From NCBI RefSeq assembly GCF_023343835.1, contig NC_064436.1, forward strand, positions 54,287,883 through 54,351,882: 64,000 bases of DNA. Direction: 5' to 3'. Below are positions 35,871-49,362 of the stretch, in pieces; position 1 is the stretch's first letter; every line of letters begins with the position of its first letter. The stretch is from Lagopus muta (lineage: Eukaryota > Chordata > Aves > Galliformes > Phasianidae). Under the pieces are notes generated by a model that searched no databases, was not told where the DNA came from, and saw only the letters and a list, made by a program, of their open reading frames with translations. A program made the translations under genes and the position numbers.

Positions 35871-37260
35871 ATTTATGTATCAAGTTTGCCAGAGGGTACA
35901 AAACGTCACTGCATTACTGCAGTGCTGCCACTGCTCCTTCTGCAATGCTGACATTTTGAATGAATGGCTGTGCAGCATTGCCCATTGCAGACTGCTGGCA
36001 GGCTCCAGGAGGGATTCAGCTCCCACTGCGCGATGGCTGTGTGAGTGGCATACTTTGCTGAAGTGTGTCCAGACTCTTCATGGAAGCTGGGAGGCATCTC
36101 CTTGCTGCGAGGTGAGTTCACCTGCAGGACACAGTGAGCATACCAGCACGTATATACCTGGCTGATCTGGGAGGGTGAGCAGGGAATCCAGCTCCCAGGT
36201 CATGTTGTACGTTATTGTGTGGTCAAAGGAAGAAGAACATTTAGCAGTACAGGTCTAGAACTTTTTTGAACCTCGGGGAAAAGATCTAGTTATTCTTTAC
36301 TCCTGCAAGACTTGGTCAAGACTATCTCAATGCTGGTGGGACCACTGCTGGAAGCACTGATGGCAAAACAGCAATGCATAGCCCTACATGGGCAGCATCT
36401 GTGTGCTACGGTACACTTATGTGCCACTGAGCCCCTGATAACTGAGCTCTTGGACCTTTGGGCTGCTGAAATTCGAACTGCCGGAGATGTGTCCTGGGGC
36501 TGGGGAGGTGATGGGCCTTCTTTTGCTATGCTGAGGACAGGAAAGGGCTGGATGAGTCTCCATGCTTCACAGCAGTCTGGCAAAGCTGGCTGCTGCAGCC
36601 TGTGTTGTCTTCTCTCCTTGTGCCATGACGTAGATTGTCCCCATGAAAGCCCTGTGATGATTTGGGCAGATAAAATGTTTTGGGTACAGGGGCTGCATTC
36701 AACAAGCGAGGATGTGTATGGTTTGAGAATCTCATTTTGGACTCTCCTATGATACTGTTACATGTCTCAGTGTCTGGAAACTACTTGATCTCTTATATTT
36801 AACTGTTCATTTAGTTTATTGTTGCCTCAAGGACAAAATGTTTTTGTCAGATGTGCCTTCTGACACATGGCAGTTATGCAAACCACAACAGAGTGCTATG
36901 AGCATTTTCAGTGAGCACACGGCAACCACGGGATGCTCTGTGCAATGCCAGGGTCCTGGTGCAGTGGGGAGCAGCACAGTGGGAGGGCAAACGTAGAGAA
37001 GGAGGCACAGCACTGCCAGGGAATGCCACCAGCCTAATGGCTGAGTCAACAGCTGGCGTAATTCTGCAGCTAACAAATATAATTTTTCTTCCACAAATAG
37101 TTCCTTGAACAGTAGATCATACCCGAGCTGATTTACTGCAGCACTCTCCCATGTGGCTTCTCTGATTTGTAATAATCTCGCCGAGGCGGCTCTGCAGCCT
37201 TCCACTCTACAACAGCAGTAACAGAGAGTGTCTCTGCCTCTGTGCCTTCCCTGTTCTCAC
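35871..37260. other. GC-richer block with overlapping ORFs, unidentified
   Basis: This 1.4-kb block is visibly richer in G and C than its surroundings and carries overlapping ORFs on both strands, including 146 codons at 36312-36752 (+) and 129 codons at 36816-37205 (-). Neither translation shows a domain I recognise. It may be an old, decayed insertion or a lncRNA region. I see no terminal repeats. Confidence 0.35.
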
Positions 37261-40200
37261 GAGATAAAAAGAAGTGTTAGGCTGCAGTATGCTGACGGCT
37301 TCTGCCCCTCTTTCATGCTTAGCTGAAGAGGGCCAACGTGATCAGAAGTTACTAGGGAAGGGGAAGAGGAGGAGGACTGACAAGTGATAGAAACACCGTG
37401 GAGAGGAGGCCCTCTGGAAATGAGGCAGAAAACCAGCAGCAGTGGAATCCTCTATTTTGACGGCTCAGTATTTTTGGTGCTATCTCCCAGCCATCCAAAA
37501 GTTGTCCATCTAACTAATGAGGTGTCAGTAGGCTGAGATTTGGACCTTTGCATATTTTCAGCTAGGCAGCAGTAGCGAGATTTTTCTGGAAGCCCTAATG
37601 GAAGTGGACAGGGAATGGTCATGAAGCATTGAGCATGAAGCCTCATAGCTCTGAAGCTGCACAGGGAGGTTTATCTGGCGTACATCACAATCCCATCAGC
37701 TCTTGCTTGCACTGTTACAAAGCTGTTGACACTGTATGAAAGCTGATATGTAACTAAAGAACCTATGTGTTAATTCAACAATGGGAAAGGCATAGCAATA
37801 ATAGGGCAATTCCATAGTGAGCCTGGAATGCCTCTTCCTAGCAGAAAAAGCATTGCAGGTAGCTATTTATGCTTCTACTCTGAGTCTCACGGCACTGGTC
37901 TTGTTCTACAGTGTTGGGTTTGATGAGATCGGATGAGGTTAAGCTGCCACGAATAGCTGCTGACTGGCAGTTTATTCCCTTGCTTGCTCAACAATGCCAG
38001 ACTCAGTACATGTCTGAGAGGCAAAGAATACAGTTAGGCTAGACAAATGGAATAGGAACCAACAACAAAGTGAATCCTGTGCTGTCATACATTTTTTATT
38101 CACATTGCACATAAATCTCATCCAAGCTCATGGGAGAACTTTAGCATCCCTTTAAACTCCCATTTATTCTCTATCCTTCTCATTCTTTGCACTATTAAGA
38201 AACAGATTTATTTCCTGAAAACTACTCTTAATCATTGTGCAAATAGCAATGGAACATTTATACTCAAAGTAATAAATAGACGATTCGCATCTTAATACGA
38301 GACTGGAGATTATTCTGATGTATTTGTGTTTATTGCATCTAATGCATAGATGCCATTCTCAGTCTCTGGTAGAAATGTTAATTATGAGATTTCATTATTC
38401 TTATTTAGATTTAGGGTCTGGGGTTTTTTTTGTGCTGTGTCGTGATTTGGACAGCTCTGACATGAAATGCTGCAGGCAGAAAAAAACCACTAGTTTAACT
38501 AGAGAAGGCAATAATATAAAGATATGTGCAACATATAGAATAATAGAGAAATGGAAATCTGTCTGGTTTTGTGCTGGTTAGTGGTCAGTGGTCAGAAGGA
38601 TCAGTCACAGATTTTGATGATAATGAGAACACAGTGAAAAGAACATATGGTCAGTTCCAGAGTTTATGTCCCTCGCTACAGAACTATTGTCAATTCCAGT
38701 ACCTCTGAGTGTGGGAAAGTGGATTGTCATGTCCTGTTAGAGTGGCTCTACTTGGATGAATAAGAAATGTTTTTTCTTTCTCCTGGTTCTGTCCGCCTTT
38801 ATTGCTTTATACTGCCAACAGCAGTATCTGGCCCTTGGAACTATTTATTTCTTGCATGCAGAGGGAAACACGGTGCAATCTTTTCATTGCTCGGTTTTAG
38901 TGACACAGGTTCAAGTGGAACCAAGGAAACCATTCCTGCAGTCCAAGAGAAAGTTGTACGGATCCTCGGTTCCCTTCACAGTGCTCATTCAACATTTAAC
39001 CTTTTAAAGTATGCTTAATTTTTAGTGACCTGCTGGCATACCCGTCCTTCAGCCAGCAAAAGCACACACCTTCACACATACCAGATAAGCATGTTCATAT
39101 GTGTACAATAGAAAGATATCAAGAAACCATATAAGCAAACAGACAAATAAACATGCATATATGTGCATGCAGATTCCTCATCTGGGGTTTGTCATTCAGA
39201 AAATGATAAAATAAAACATAAGCTCTAATTATAGTTTGCCATGCAAAGAATGTTGTAGACTGTATCCACCTCCTTACCAGAAGAATTAGTTCCTGCAGGC
39301 CAGCAAGAAACCCTGGTTCCACTTGCACCCTTGCTGAGATTATTGGGACGATGCTTCCTGTCTGGTTCTCCATCACAAATGGAATTAAAAAGAATGCCTT
39401 TTGCAATGTGACAATGTTCATGGGCATTCACGGCAGCAGGAGATACCCAGTACCTGCTTAACTCATGGCAATTGCAGCAATTATAATCATGTTCAGAAGC
39501 CTGCTTTCTTTACTTTCGCAGTCATGGTAGCTGAATTCAGGGCTGCTTATAATAGAAATAATTATTTTTTAAGCTCTTATTTATAAATGTATAATATAAT
39601 TATTATTTATGTGCTCTACAGTCTCTTGGTAACGAGCAAATTCAAATGCTCTGAATTCAGCCCAATAAGCTCATGAACAGTTAAAAGATGTAAGGCAGCA
39701 TTACTGTTTTTTGCTCACCCTGAAGCAGTATCTACTGAAGTTGCTCTGCAGGTGTATATACTCAAGACTGTAGGAACCAAGGTGCTTCCAGTTCACCTTG
39801 GGTCCTTCCCAAAACACAGTGTGGGAACAGCCCCAGGGTTCCAGAGCCCCCCAGGCCTGGCAGTGTGCCGGTACATTCAGGGAGCACTTGGACTGGAAGG
39901 AAACTGTCTAAATCAAAATCTGGAAGATATATTGACTACTCCATAATAGGAGAAATGGCAATAAATATTTTTAGCTAAGGAATTCCTATTATTTTTTCAG
40001 CACCATATCTGGCAACCAAACAGGGATTACCTGAGCAGAGGTTTGTTATTTTTTTTCCTGTTTCTGTATGTTCATTCTGTTATTAAATCTGTGGTTGGCT
40101 GCAGTATTTTATATGTCATTTCCAGTCCCTGGTCATAAACCAAGAAACCATCTCTTTCAACACATTCTGGTCACAATGATGGCACTGTAAAGATTTGTTC

Positions 40201-41559
40201 CAGGTCCTATATTTAGTTTTTGTTATTTATCATGATTTGTTTATTTGTTGCAGCACTTTTCATCGGTACTTACTAGAAGGATCTCTAAACTCAAACTGTT
40301 TATGTCAGGCACAACAGCACCACGTGGTTTCTCAGCGCAACTTTCCCAGATCATCTCCAATCACCACAGCTTTGCAGGACATGGTGGAGCACTTTGGCTT
40401 CTGCAGGAGCACCCAGGATGCCCATACAGTGGCCATAAAGTCTGTGCTCTGTAGGACGTTTCATACAGGCCCAGCATTAAATAGTCTTGCTTTATTTTTG
40501 AGTGCTACTGCTGCGGCTGTTGAGGAGTAAGTAGGAAACATTATTTCTTTTGATCATATCTGGCTTTATATGTGGCATGATCCTATTTATTTAATAAGAT
40601 CTGTCTTCCTCTTCCATTTAACAAATCTTTCAATTCAGATCTCTAAAGGGAAATAATTGTCCAGTGTTACTGAATGCCTGTTATTGAGGAAAAAAGTATT
40701 TAAAGATTCAGAGATACCCCTACTGCACCTTTCAATGGCTTTACAATCTTTTCCTTGTGTTTTTATCACTTCACCATTGTACCAGCTATCCTTTAGCTTT
40801 TGATGAAATCACCTCCTTGAAGAAATCACTGGAAAAACAGGCTCTGGGAAAGTGCTTTATCTGAGATCCCAAAGATGAGTTTGTTCCAAAGGCGTTCATG
40901 CTTTACAGTCTACTTATTTTAGACCTGTCTGGTGACACTACAAAGTCTTTGCAAATGCTCATATTCTTTCTACAGGCTTCTGGTTACTTTGCAAGAGAGA
41001 TGTTCTTTTGTGCGTTAAGTGCTCTTTGAGGATGAAGTGTTCATCAGAAGTCTTCAGTGTTACATTATCCTCATTTTCATCATGTTACTTTGAAATACAA
41101 AAATACATATTTGTTTTGCCTATTTTCCTAGGGCATATGTAACAAAGGGCTTTTCCTGTCTCCTCGTTGAACTCTGTAGGAATTGTAATGGTGCAGAGCA
41201 GAGCCTCCAGCCAATCCATTCAGCTGGATATCTGAAATTAAAACCCTCCAGTGGATTAATTTTTTGCATCCTTTCACGGTCTCCTATTGTTTTCCTTTCC
41301 CTCTCTTTGTACTTCTCCTTGTTACACTGTGATTGCTTTCAACAGTATGTAGATAAAACGTGGATATACAAATGAAGGCAATTAACAGAGTAATTAAAAA
41401 TAAAACTACTGTTGTCTGATGGAATAGACCAGTGGGGTATATATACACATGTGTTTATACAAGCACTCACATGTATGTGTATGTGTGTTTATATATCTGG
41501 TGACTGAAAACATTCTGAGAATGTACTCTGGAAGGAGCTGCCCAGCAGCTTTCCCAGGA
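37261..41559. other. intergenic, nothing firmly recognised
   Basis: There are several ORFs of 60-111 codons (for example two overlapping 83-codon frames at 38756-39018, one with a signal-peptide-like start MNKKCFFFLLVLSAFIALYC) without homologues I know. A TA/TG-rich stretch lies at about 41438-41500. No CR1 is seen. Confidence 0.5.
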
Positions 41560-41850
41560 ACAGCCCCAGCTGACCCTTAAGGATGGGCTGGTAGATACGA
41601 ATTGCTACCGGCATTATACAATTGGAAAAGAGGGCGACTGCCAAAAAATGAAGCCATTTAGTCATAAATGCTGCAGCTAAGTTGATTCAGGGTTTATCTA
41701 AAAAAGCCCAGCCGGTTTGGTGTAAAATGAGAGGCAGAATGCTAATTTGGATGACAATTGTTTTTCAGTAATGCTAATTTGCACTAAACATCTTCATTTA
41801 CATAAGCAAAAAAGGGCCAAATATTAGGCTGAGGAACATAATCAAAACTA
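41560..41850. promoter_or_regulatory. candidate conserved regulatory element
   Basis: Complex, non-repetitive sequence dense in homeodomain and POU-like words: AATGCTAATTTGG, GACAATTG, TAATGCTAATTTGCAC, TTACATAAGC. The style is that of vertebrate conserved non-coding elements, but no alignment is available here. Confidence 0.25.
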
Positions 41851-42565
41851 GGGTTGGGTTAAGGGGAAAGCAGGCTGTTTTTGTAAACTCTCAGTCTCTA
41901 TGTCCCTCCCCTTCAGTGGAGGTGTGGACCTCCTCCACTTTTTAATTGTCCTTCATAGATCCTTTGAAAGTAACTTGAGGGGTTTCCAGCCCATGGGTCG
42001 AAAATCTCTGCAGTGTTCTCTCCGCTTGTTTCTCCCTCACTTTCTCCTTGGTTTTCCTACTTCTGTGATGCTCATCTGCTTCTACGGTGCCCTAAGTCTC
42101 ATGCACAGCTCACTTTATTCTTTTTTGACCCATCTTATAACGCAGACTCTTGATTGAGCAGGCGTGGTTCTTTCTCCTGACAAATGTGCAGAAGATTTTA
42201 CAATCTCATCAAACTTACAGCACTGCTTCTGCCTCAGACTCTTGGATTCATTTCATGCCTTAAGCTGGGAACTGAACCAATGCTCTGGTGGATTAAAATT
42301 TGCACTGAGCTTGCGCGTTTGGTATATCTATGCTGTCATTCTGGGAAGGTCTGTCCATGAGAAGCCTGGCTTCTCTAACTCTCTTGGTCAAAACAGATGG
42401 ATAAAGGCAGTCCATCTTGAGTCTGTCTTCTAGTGAAAAAAATCACATTTTTTTTTCATTTAAAAAAAAATCACAATTTTTCAGGTTTTTTTGATAAGAC
42501 AAAAAAATGGAAATATGGAGGAGGGAAATTGAAAATCAACTTTGATCTCAATGAGATGTTTTTCT
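41851..42565. other. intergenic, nothing recognised
   Basis: Two ORFs of 85 and 89 codons follow each other here without a recognisable product. Confidence 0.5.
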
Positions 42566-42725
42566 TCATAGAATCATAGAACCATCTGAGTTGGGAAGGA
42601 CCCTTAAATGTCTAATTCCCCTGCAGTGAACACGGTGCACCGAACACCTTCAGCTACATCAGGGTACTCATAACCCCATCCAGCCTGACCTTGAATGTCT
42701 CCAAGGACTGGGGATCCACCGATCC
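42566..42725 (-). mobile_element. CR1 LINE 3' end fragment
   Basis: The + strand starts TCATAGAATCATAGAACC and contains GTTGGGAAGGACCCTTAAAT and CCAGCCTGACCTTGAATGTC, ending GGGGATCCACC. This is the reverse complement of a CR1 3' end, about 160 bases long. Confidence 0.9.
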
Positions 42726-45700
42726 ATCTGTAATTGGTGCAAAATGAAATGATTTTTAAAGCAATATTTAAAGTTTTGTGTCTGCTATTTTTAGTTAAGT
42801 TTGTAAAAACACCTATGGCTAATACTTATTCAAAATGAAGCTGCTTCTTTCAGTTTCTAGAATTAAGAAACTGTAATTCCCATGTATCAAATTTATTAGC
42901 CTCAAGAGTGAATTAAGAATATATTTGATATAAACCTGTTTTTTTCACTCTAATTTTATAGAAATCTGAGTTTATCCCCTATCTTTCTTTTCTTATCACA
43001 AATCAAATCTTTTTACCTTTATGTAATTGACCTGTTAAAATACTATCAAAAGCCTGGGGTATACAAACTTTTGATTATAATGATTTTATTGTTTCCTTAT
43101 TTATCCAAATGCATTTGAAGGAGTTTGAAGGAAAGCACAGGTATACACCTCTAGAAATGTGGCTGCATTTTACCTATCCTTGCCTACCCAGTCTGAGCAC
43201 CTTGACTTGCCTCTGATCTGTGGACCACTTGCACTGCTTCCCAACCTCCTTACCCACGCAGCTTTTGCAGACATCAAGAGGGAGTGGTTGCCACTTGAGG
43301 GGCCAATTTCTCTTCACTAACTATGTAGGAAACACAGAACCCAATTTAAAGACCGATAATGTGAATGGATTAAATTAGATGCAATGAGACCTGCTCTTTC
43401 GGTGCCACACTTCAGTCTCTAACAGTAAGGATGTTTGTCATTACCCGAGGTGAACTCTTGCTCATTTATTTTGTAAATATTTGTACAAGTTTTCTGCACG
43501 CTGAATAAATTATGCTTAATAGTTTGTTCCTTCCTAAGAAAGCAGAGGAAGTTTAGTTCCAATAAGCAGAGAACAGTGAAAGTGTTAATCTGCTCAAATT
43601 TCCTTTCCCATGCTTCAGAGAGGAATGTCCTGGCTTCTTCTTCCTACCTTCAGCATTCAGCAGTGTTTAGACCAAACTGCAGCTGCAGTAATGCAGCAAA
43701 AGTGTTTGTGGCCTAGAATATTCTGAATATGTAACTGCAGCACCACATCCTCTCCAGCCCACTGTGCTATGATGGAGATTTGTGTAAGAAAGCTAAGTAA
43801 AATGAAAAACTCTCACCAATCCTCCAGAAATTCCTTTCCAGTCATATAGAGATGCAAAAATCCATGCAATTTTTTTTCCTCATTCATCTGTGACAGGACA
43901 GACTTAAGGTACATGATAACTTACTATCTCTGAAGAGATACGTCCTTTTTATTTTTAAGCCTAAGCTCAAAGTGAAAATGTGTGAAAGACTAAAAAATCT
44001 GTCTCGACCAAACTAAAAGTCACTTTCAAAAGAAAAGCAGGTATTTCCTTAAATTAATTAGACAGACACTTCTACCATTGTCACACGTTAACATCCTATA
44101 AATCACTCCTATATTATTTTACCTTATCTTTGTACCCACTGTTCAGATCAAGCTTTAAATGTATAAAAAACCATTAAGATTTTCTAACCTTGTTGTGCTC
44201 TACAATTCCTGCTTCTTGAGTGGTAATAAAATTAGTCAAAGGGAACTGGAGGTTATACTAGCCAAAAAAAGCAGTTGTAGTGCAGTCTATTTCTCGTTCA
44301 GGATACGTGTCCTTCTTCCACCAGCAGTCATGCACACCATATCGTGACCCAAAGGTTGCTGTCTCTTTTTGTTTTCACACATGCCTATGCAGGAGCATGG
44401 ATTCTTTGGAGTGGGCTTTAGTTTGCCCCTGGCCCTTCAGGCATTCTTTCGAAGTAACCAATTAAACTAGTTACCAAGAAAGAAGCATGTTTCAGCACTT
44501 AAGTTAATTGAACTGTTACAAACTAAATATGATTCCAAATTGTTTCTGTATTCCAAATCACTTCATGCATGCAGATAAAATGAAAAAATTACTAAATCGT
44601 TTTGAAATGTGCAAATCAGGCATACAATACTGACATTTAGATCTGTGACCTGATCACAATGTAGTAAGTACCTTTAAAAACTTTGTGGATTTTAAGGCTG
44701 TCATATGAAACCCTTGAACCACTGCTTGATGTGATATTCAATAAGTGGAAGTCAGGCTGCAATCAAATTGTGGAACTGTCTGCATCAGGGTTTTACTACC
44801 AATTTACCCAGAAAATAATCTTTCCCTGATTCATTTCACGGGCCAAGTAAGAAAGGAGGAATGACTTAATGTATAAAACACCGTGCTTTATTCTTAAGGA
44901 CCTTGGTTTGAGTTCAATTTGTGGTCCTAACTGAAATGAGCAGCTCAATCCCCAATGAACAGTAGTCCATATCGTTGAACTACCACACACAATTAGGCAC
45001 AATTGGCTGTCTCTGCTTAGAAGTTGAAGACTGATTTAGCACCGAGACTAAATCACTTCTTTCAGCTGTAAAGTGGGATGGCCCTTCCTGGGACTCGGTG
45101 ACAAAAAAGAGCCGACACCATATTGTTTCTTTATTTCAGCGTTTCTCTAGCACAAGAAAAATAAGGGATAGGAAAAGCATCATTCTCTCATAATAAAAGC
45201 CAGATGGCAGCCCTAATTCTCAGCAATTCTCTTTTATTAAGGAGCTAGTAACTACTGTAACTGGCAGAGTGATGGCAAAAATCCTGGTGCAGGGAACAAA
45301 TGGACGCTGCTGAAAAGAGAAAGGAAAAAAGATGGAGAAGAAGAAAAGAAATCATGCTGCAAGCTGGCAAAAGCGTTTCTCTCTGAGTTCTGGAGCAGGA
45401 GAAACGCTTGCTGGGTAATGCATCTATCTAGTTACATGTCATACATGGCCACAGTATTGAAGGCTTTAGCTGTCCTGGGATTTGAACGTGTCACTATGGG
45501 ATAAGCTGCTCTCGTACAAAACAGAGTAGTGTAAACTATTTTGACAGTGGAATGAGTGCCTTAGTGGCGAAGCTGTAGCAGAGAGGCAATTTGAGAATAT
45601 CAAGGTTTGCACGGTAGCAAGAGGAGGAGAGGTGAGGACTGGATGGGCTACATGAGCTGCAGAGAGCTCAGCGAGGGGTGACGGAGCTGCAGAGCTGCTA

Positions 45701-48700
45701 AGCAGGGGATTATAGGGAAGCTGAAGGAAAAAATGAGCCTGCATCAGTGTGGTGTAAAGACAGAATTAAACTGAGTTACTGGATCTCTTTCACAGTACAC
45801 CAGCAGAGGATATTGTCTAGTACCATGGAAAAGAGAGACTTAGCATCCACACCTAGAGCCTTCCTAAAATGTAAGGATCAGCACATATCTTTGCTATATT
45901 ATTTGGTATAAACAGGCTCTGTCAAGCACTGGAAGACCGTTAGATTGTGACAGCCTGGCAATGAGCAAGGCTGTGTGCTGAACCCAGGGGGATGCCGAGC
46001 TCCAGGTGGCTGTGTATCCCTGTGTGGCACTGCATACTGACATACAGGCACAGTGAGTGGCTGGAGAAAGCCATCAGACCTCGGCCTGCAAACTTCTGTC
46101 CAACTTGGTGTGCTGACATTAGACCTCAGAGGAAATTGGCAAGCTTTTGTTTTTGACAGTGGCTGTTTTAGCTCTTCTCGGGGATTCTATTAATTTTCAT
46201 TATGAACTATACTTGCCTCTTTCATCTTAGGAAGAAAAGACTGCAACTGGAGGTACACTGCAGCTCTTCTTTTTTGCTGCTGGAAAGAAGTTAATAAATG
46301 CAGTCACAATACAAGGTATACCATTCTCATTCCTTATTGATACCAACTATACTGTGACAATGAATTTCAAAGTACTGCTGATGTAAACTCTACCTGAAGC
46401 CTGTTTGATCTCAGATAAGCATCTTCATCCCATTCTTCATTTCAAGAAAAGAAAATCTTACTGCACAGAAACATATTCATTCGCTTTGGGTTCAGTTCAA
46501 GATAAGCCATGCTTTGCAGAAAACCTAATTAATATCAATCACAGGGAAAACAGAAATTGGAAGGAAATGCGCTTTCATTTCTTGATAAACAGATCACCCA
46601 TGATACATACACAAATGGACATACCAATCTGCTTTATTATGGAGGTAACAGAAAAGAAATAGTCCCAGTAGGGAGGATGATTTTAAAGAATAAAGTTGCA
46701 CTCTCACTCTGGTGTAAATAATTGAGTAGTGTCATGGTGCTAGGCAGGAGTGCAATGGTAAGGCTTCAGACGAAAAGTAGATCCTGCAATGGCAGGCTTA
46801 GTGTCCTTTTCAGGCATTTACTCCCAACACTCAAAATAATAATTATTAATGATAGTTCATAAACATGTTTTTAATAGTTCCTTTAATGTATTTCAGGCAT
46901 TACTTTTGTCTTTTCTCCTCCCTCCTGCCAAAAGAAAGGCCACGACTTATGACCTAAGAGACCTTATGAGCTTAGAATAGAACATTTAGGGATAAATATT
47001 CATATTTGGAAACACTGATGCAAATTACAGCAACTGTCTTCTGTCACAAGTCCACTTCACATCACAGCATTTCAGATGACCTTTAAGGATTTTTTCTGTT
47101 GACTGCCATGCTTCCCCATCAATAGATTTTAGCCTTGTATCTGGTTATACAGCCATGGGCTATATAGCACCTTCCAAATGGTGTAAGTCTTCCTTTAGAT
47201 CTGTTTCTCAAAATTTTCTTTCACAAAGCAGTTATGCTCTTATTTGTGCTCTAGGTCATATTGGAAAAGAGAGGGTTTGAAGGAAAGGTCACTGATTCTT
47301 AGAGAGGTCTGTGCCTTGGCCATCCATCCACCTTTAAAGTCCTTGATGTTAACATTTCAACTGACAGTATGGTATATAACAAGCTTGGGAAAAAATACAA
47401 GAGTCACATGGTTCAGGTTTATTAAGGCATTGGCTCAAGAAAGAATTTACCTGTGTAAAATATCATTCTATTTAGCCACATGTGAACACATATATATGGA
47501 AGAAATATTCAACTGTATTATTTCCTTTGAGCTCCCCAGTATTCCTGTTTTATTTTAAGTGTGCTCTCAGCTGTCTTCAGTTGACAGAACTCTTCTAGCT
47601 GCATTAACACAAGGCTTAGCCTAAAAAACAAAACAAAACAAAAAAAACAACCATTCAGAGGACTGATCTTTTCTCCTTCTCCCCTTAATGCTCGTTGATA
47701 CAATATAATTTATTTCAGGTAATGTCTCCTCACAGTCCCTTCTTTCTGCTACCTAGTGGTATATTTGTCTGTCTTTCAGAATAGTTTTCTTTCAGCATCT
47801 TATGGCATTACAGGGGAAGCTTCTGGTTCAGTGTGTTGCTCCAAGGACACAGGAGCCTTCTACCTGAACTGAAAGAACTGATTCATTCCAATAGAAAAAT
47901 GAGGAAAGAAAAGAGCTGGAAAAGATGCCTCTGTGAGCTTTGGAGAAGCTGCAGACATGAAGAAAGAGAAGCATTGGCTAAAGATGAAGCTCTGGGCCTT
48001 GAGGTGATTCCTGATTCAGTGAGCAAGCCATTAGCACGTAATTTAGCCAGTGGTCCATACAAGTCATTTCTGTCAGTGCTTGTTGAACGATATCATTAGT
48101 GGACTGCCAGCCAGTCCTTAGCTCTTTCTGAAAATCAGTGCCTTTCCAGTGAAAATAAATAAATAAATAAAAGACAAGAAAAGAAAAAAGCAGATTAAGA
48201 ACTGCCATACAAGCTAATGTTTCTGACTCCTCCATTAGGATGGGTCTGTCTAGCAGTTGACTGCAATCCAGTTGTGTCAGTGGCAGCTTTCTGCCAAAGT
48301 ATATCCTCAGATCCTGTTTTCTTGAACCCCTGAACAGGTATTTCCCACTGAAGCTTCACTAGCTGGAAGATAGATAGGCTATGTCTGAATACTATGTCTG
48401 TAGTAATAAACCTTACCTACAGCGTGGACCAACTTCACAGAATGCATCTGAGTATTGTATTAAGATTTAAATAATGTGAGAAGTATGCAGATAAATGGAT
48501 TTATGTTGCTACTTTTCAAGTAAGAGTGGCTTTGAGGCATAGTGCTTGTATCTGTCAAAATAACATATGCAGCTCTGCAGTTAACTGTTTACAAATGATT
48601 AAAATTTAGCTCCTAATAAGATCTTCTATCTGGTGCTTTTGCATTTGCTGACTAATACCATGAGAAAAGTCTGTACACATTATGAAGAGAATGGAGGAAT

Positions 48701-49329
48701 TCATGCAGATCTGAAATATTCTGTTCAAAGGTGGATATCTGGAATAGAAAAACAGTCCAGACAAAAAACATTTCTTGCACACTGTAAGAAGAAAAATAGA
48801 ATCAAACCTTTATTGAAGTTCAGGAATGATATAAACTCATGTCTTTTTTTCCGTTGAGTTTCAGTGAGGCAAGAACAGCAGAAAGCTGTAATATTACAGC
48901 TCACATTTCTCCCAGTATTTCAGATGAAAGACTCTCCCTCTTCCAAAAAAACAAAAAGAAGAGAAAAGAAAAAAAATGGTCAAATATCTAAGAAAGAACT
49001 CAGTTTGAAAGGTTTTGACTATTTAAAACTACAAGGAATTTGTTAGAAGTTTACCAGTAAATAGGGCCAATTTGTTTTTTGTTGTTGTTTTCTGTCTCTC
49101 CATCATTTTGAAATTCTCTTTTCCACAGCTCCTTTTAGGAGCATATGACTTTTTGCAAGAAGGAGAGCGGAGAGTACATGGCTACTCCTCTGCAGCTGTG
49201 TTCCTAAGTCAGCTGGTTCTTATTTTCTAATTGGGAATCACACCAGCATATGGGCTCACCTTTGTAAATGATACTGTCATTTTACATGTATCCACCAAAT
49301 AACTGGAATTTTATATGCAATAATGGCTT

Positions 49330-49333
<4 letters not shown>
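42726..49333. other. intergenic, nothing recognised
   Basis: This is AT-rich DNA with random short ORFs on both strands, none with a known domain. No repeat element is identified. Confidence 0.5.

Positions 49334-49361
<28 letters not shown>
49334..49361 (+). repeat. A28 homopolymer with CAACAA tail
   Basis: A run of 28 A followed by CAAAACAACAACAACAAAAA. It could be a retroposed tail, but no gene copy is recognised upstream. Confidence 0.9.

Positions 49362-49362
<1 letters not shown>

Noticed and set aside
38756..39018. Two overlapping 83-codon ORFs, one with a signal-peptide-like start
   Set aside because: Hydrophobic starts are common in T-rich DNA; no homologue, splice context or conservation can be shown.
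38912..39325. Perfect 12-bp inverted repeat (CAAGTGGAACCA at 38912 and its complement at 39314)
   Set aside because: Many 12-mer matches are expected by chance in 64 kb, and the flanks do not extend convincingly.
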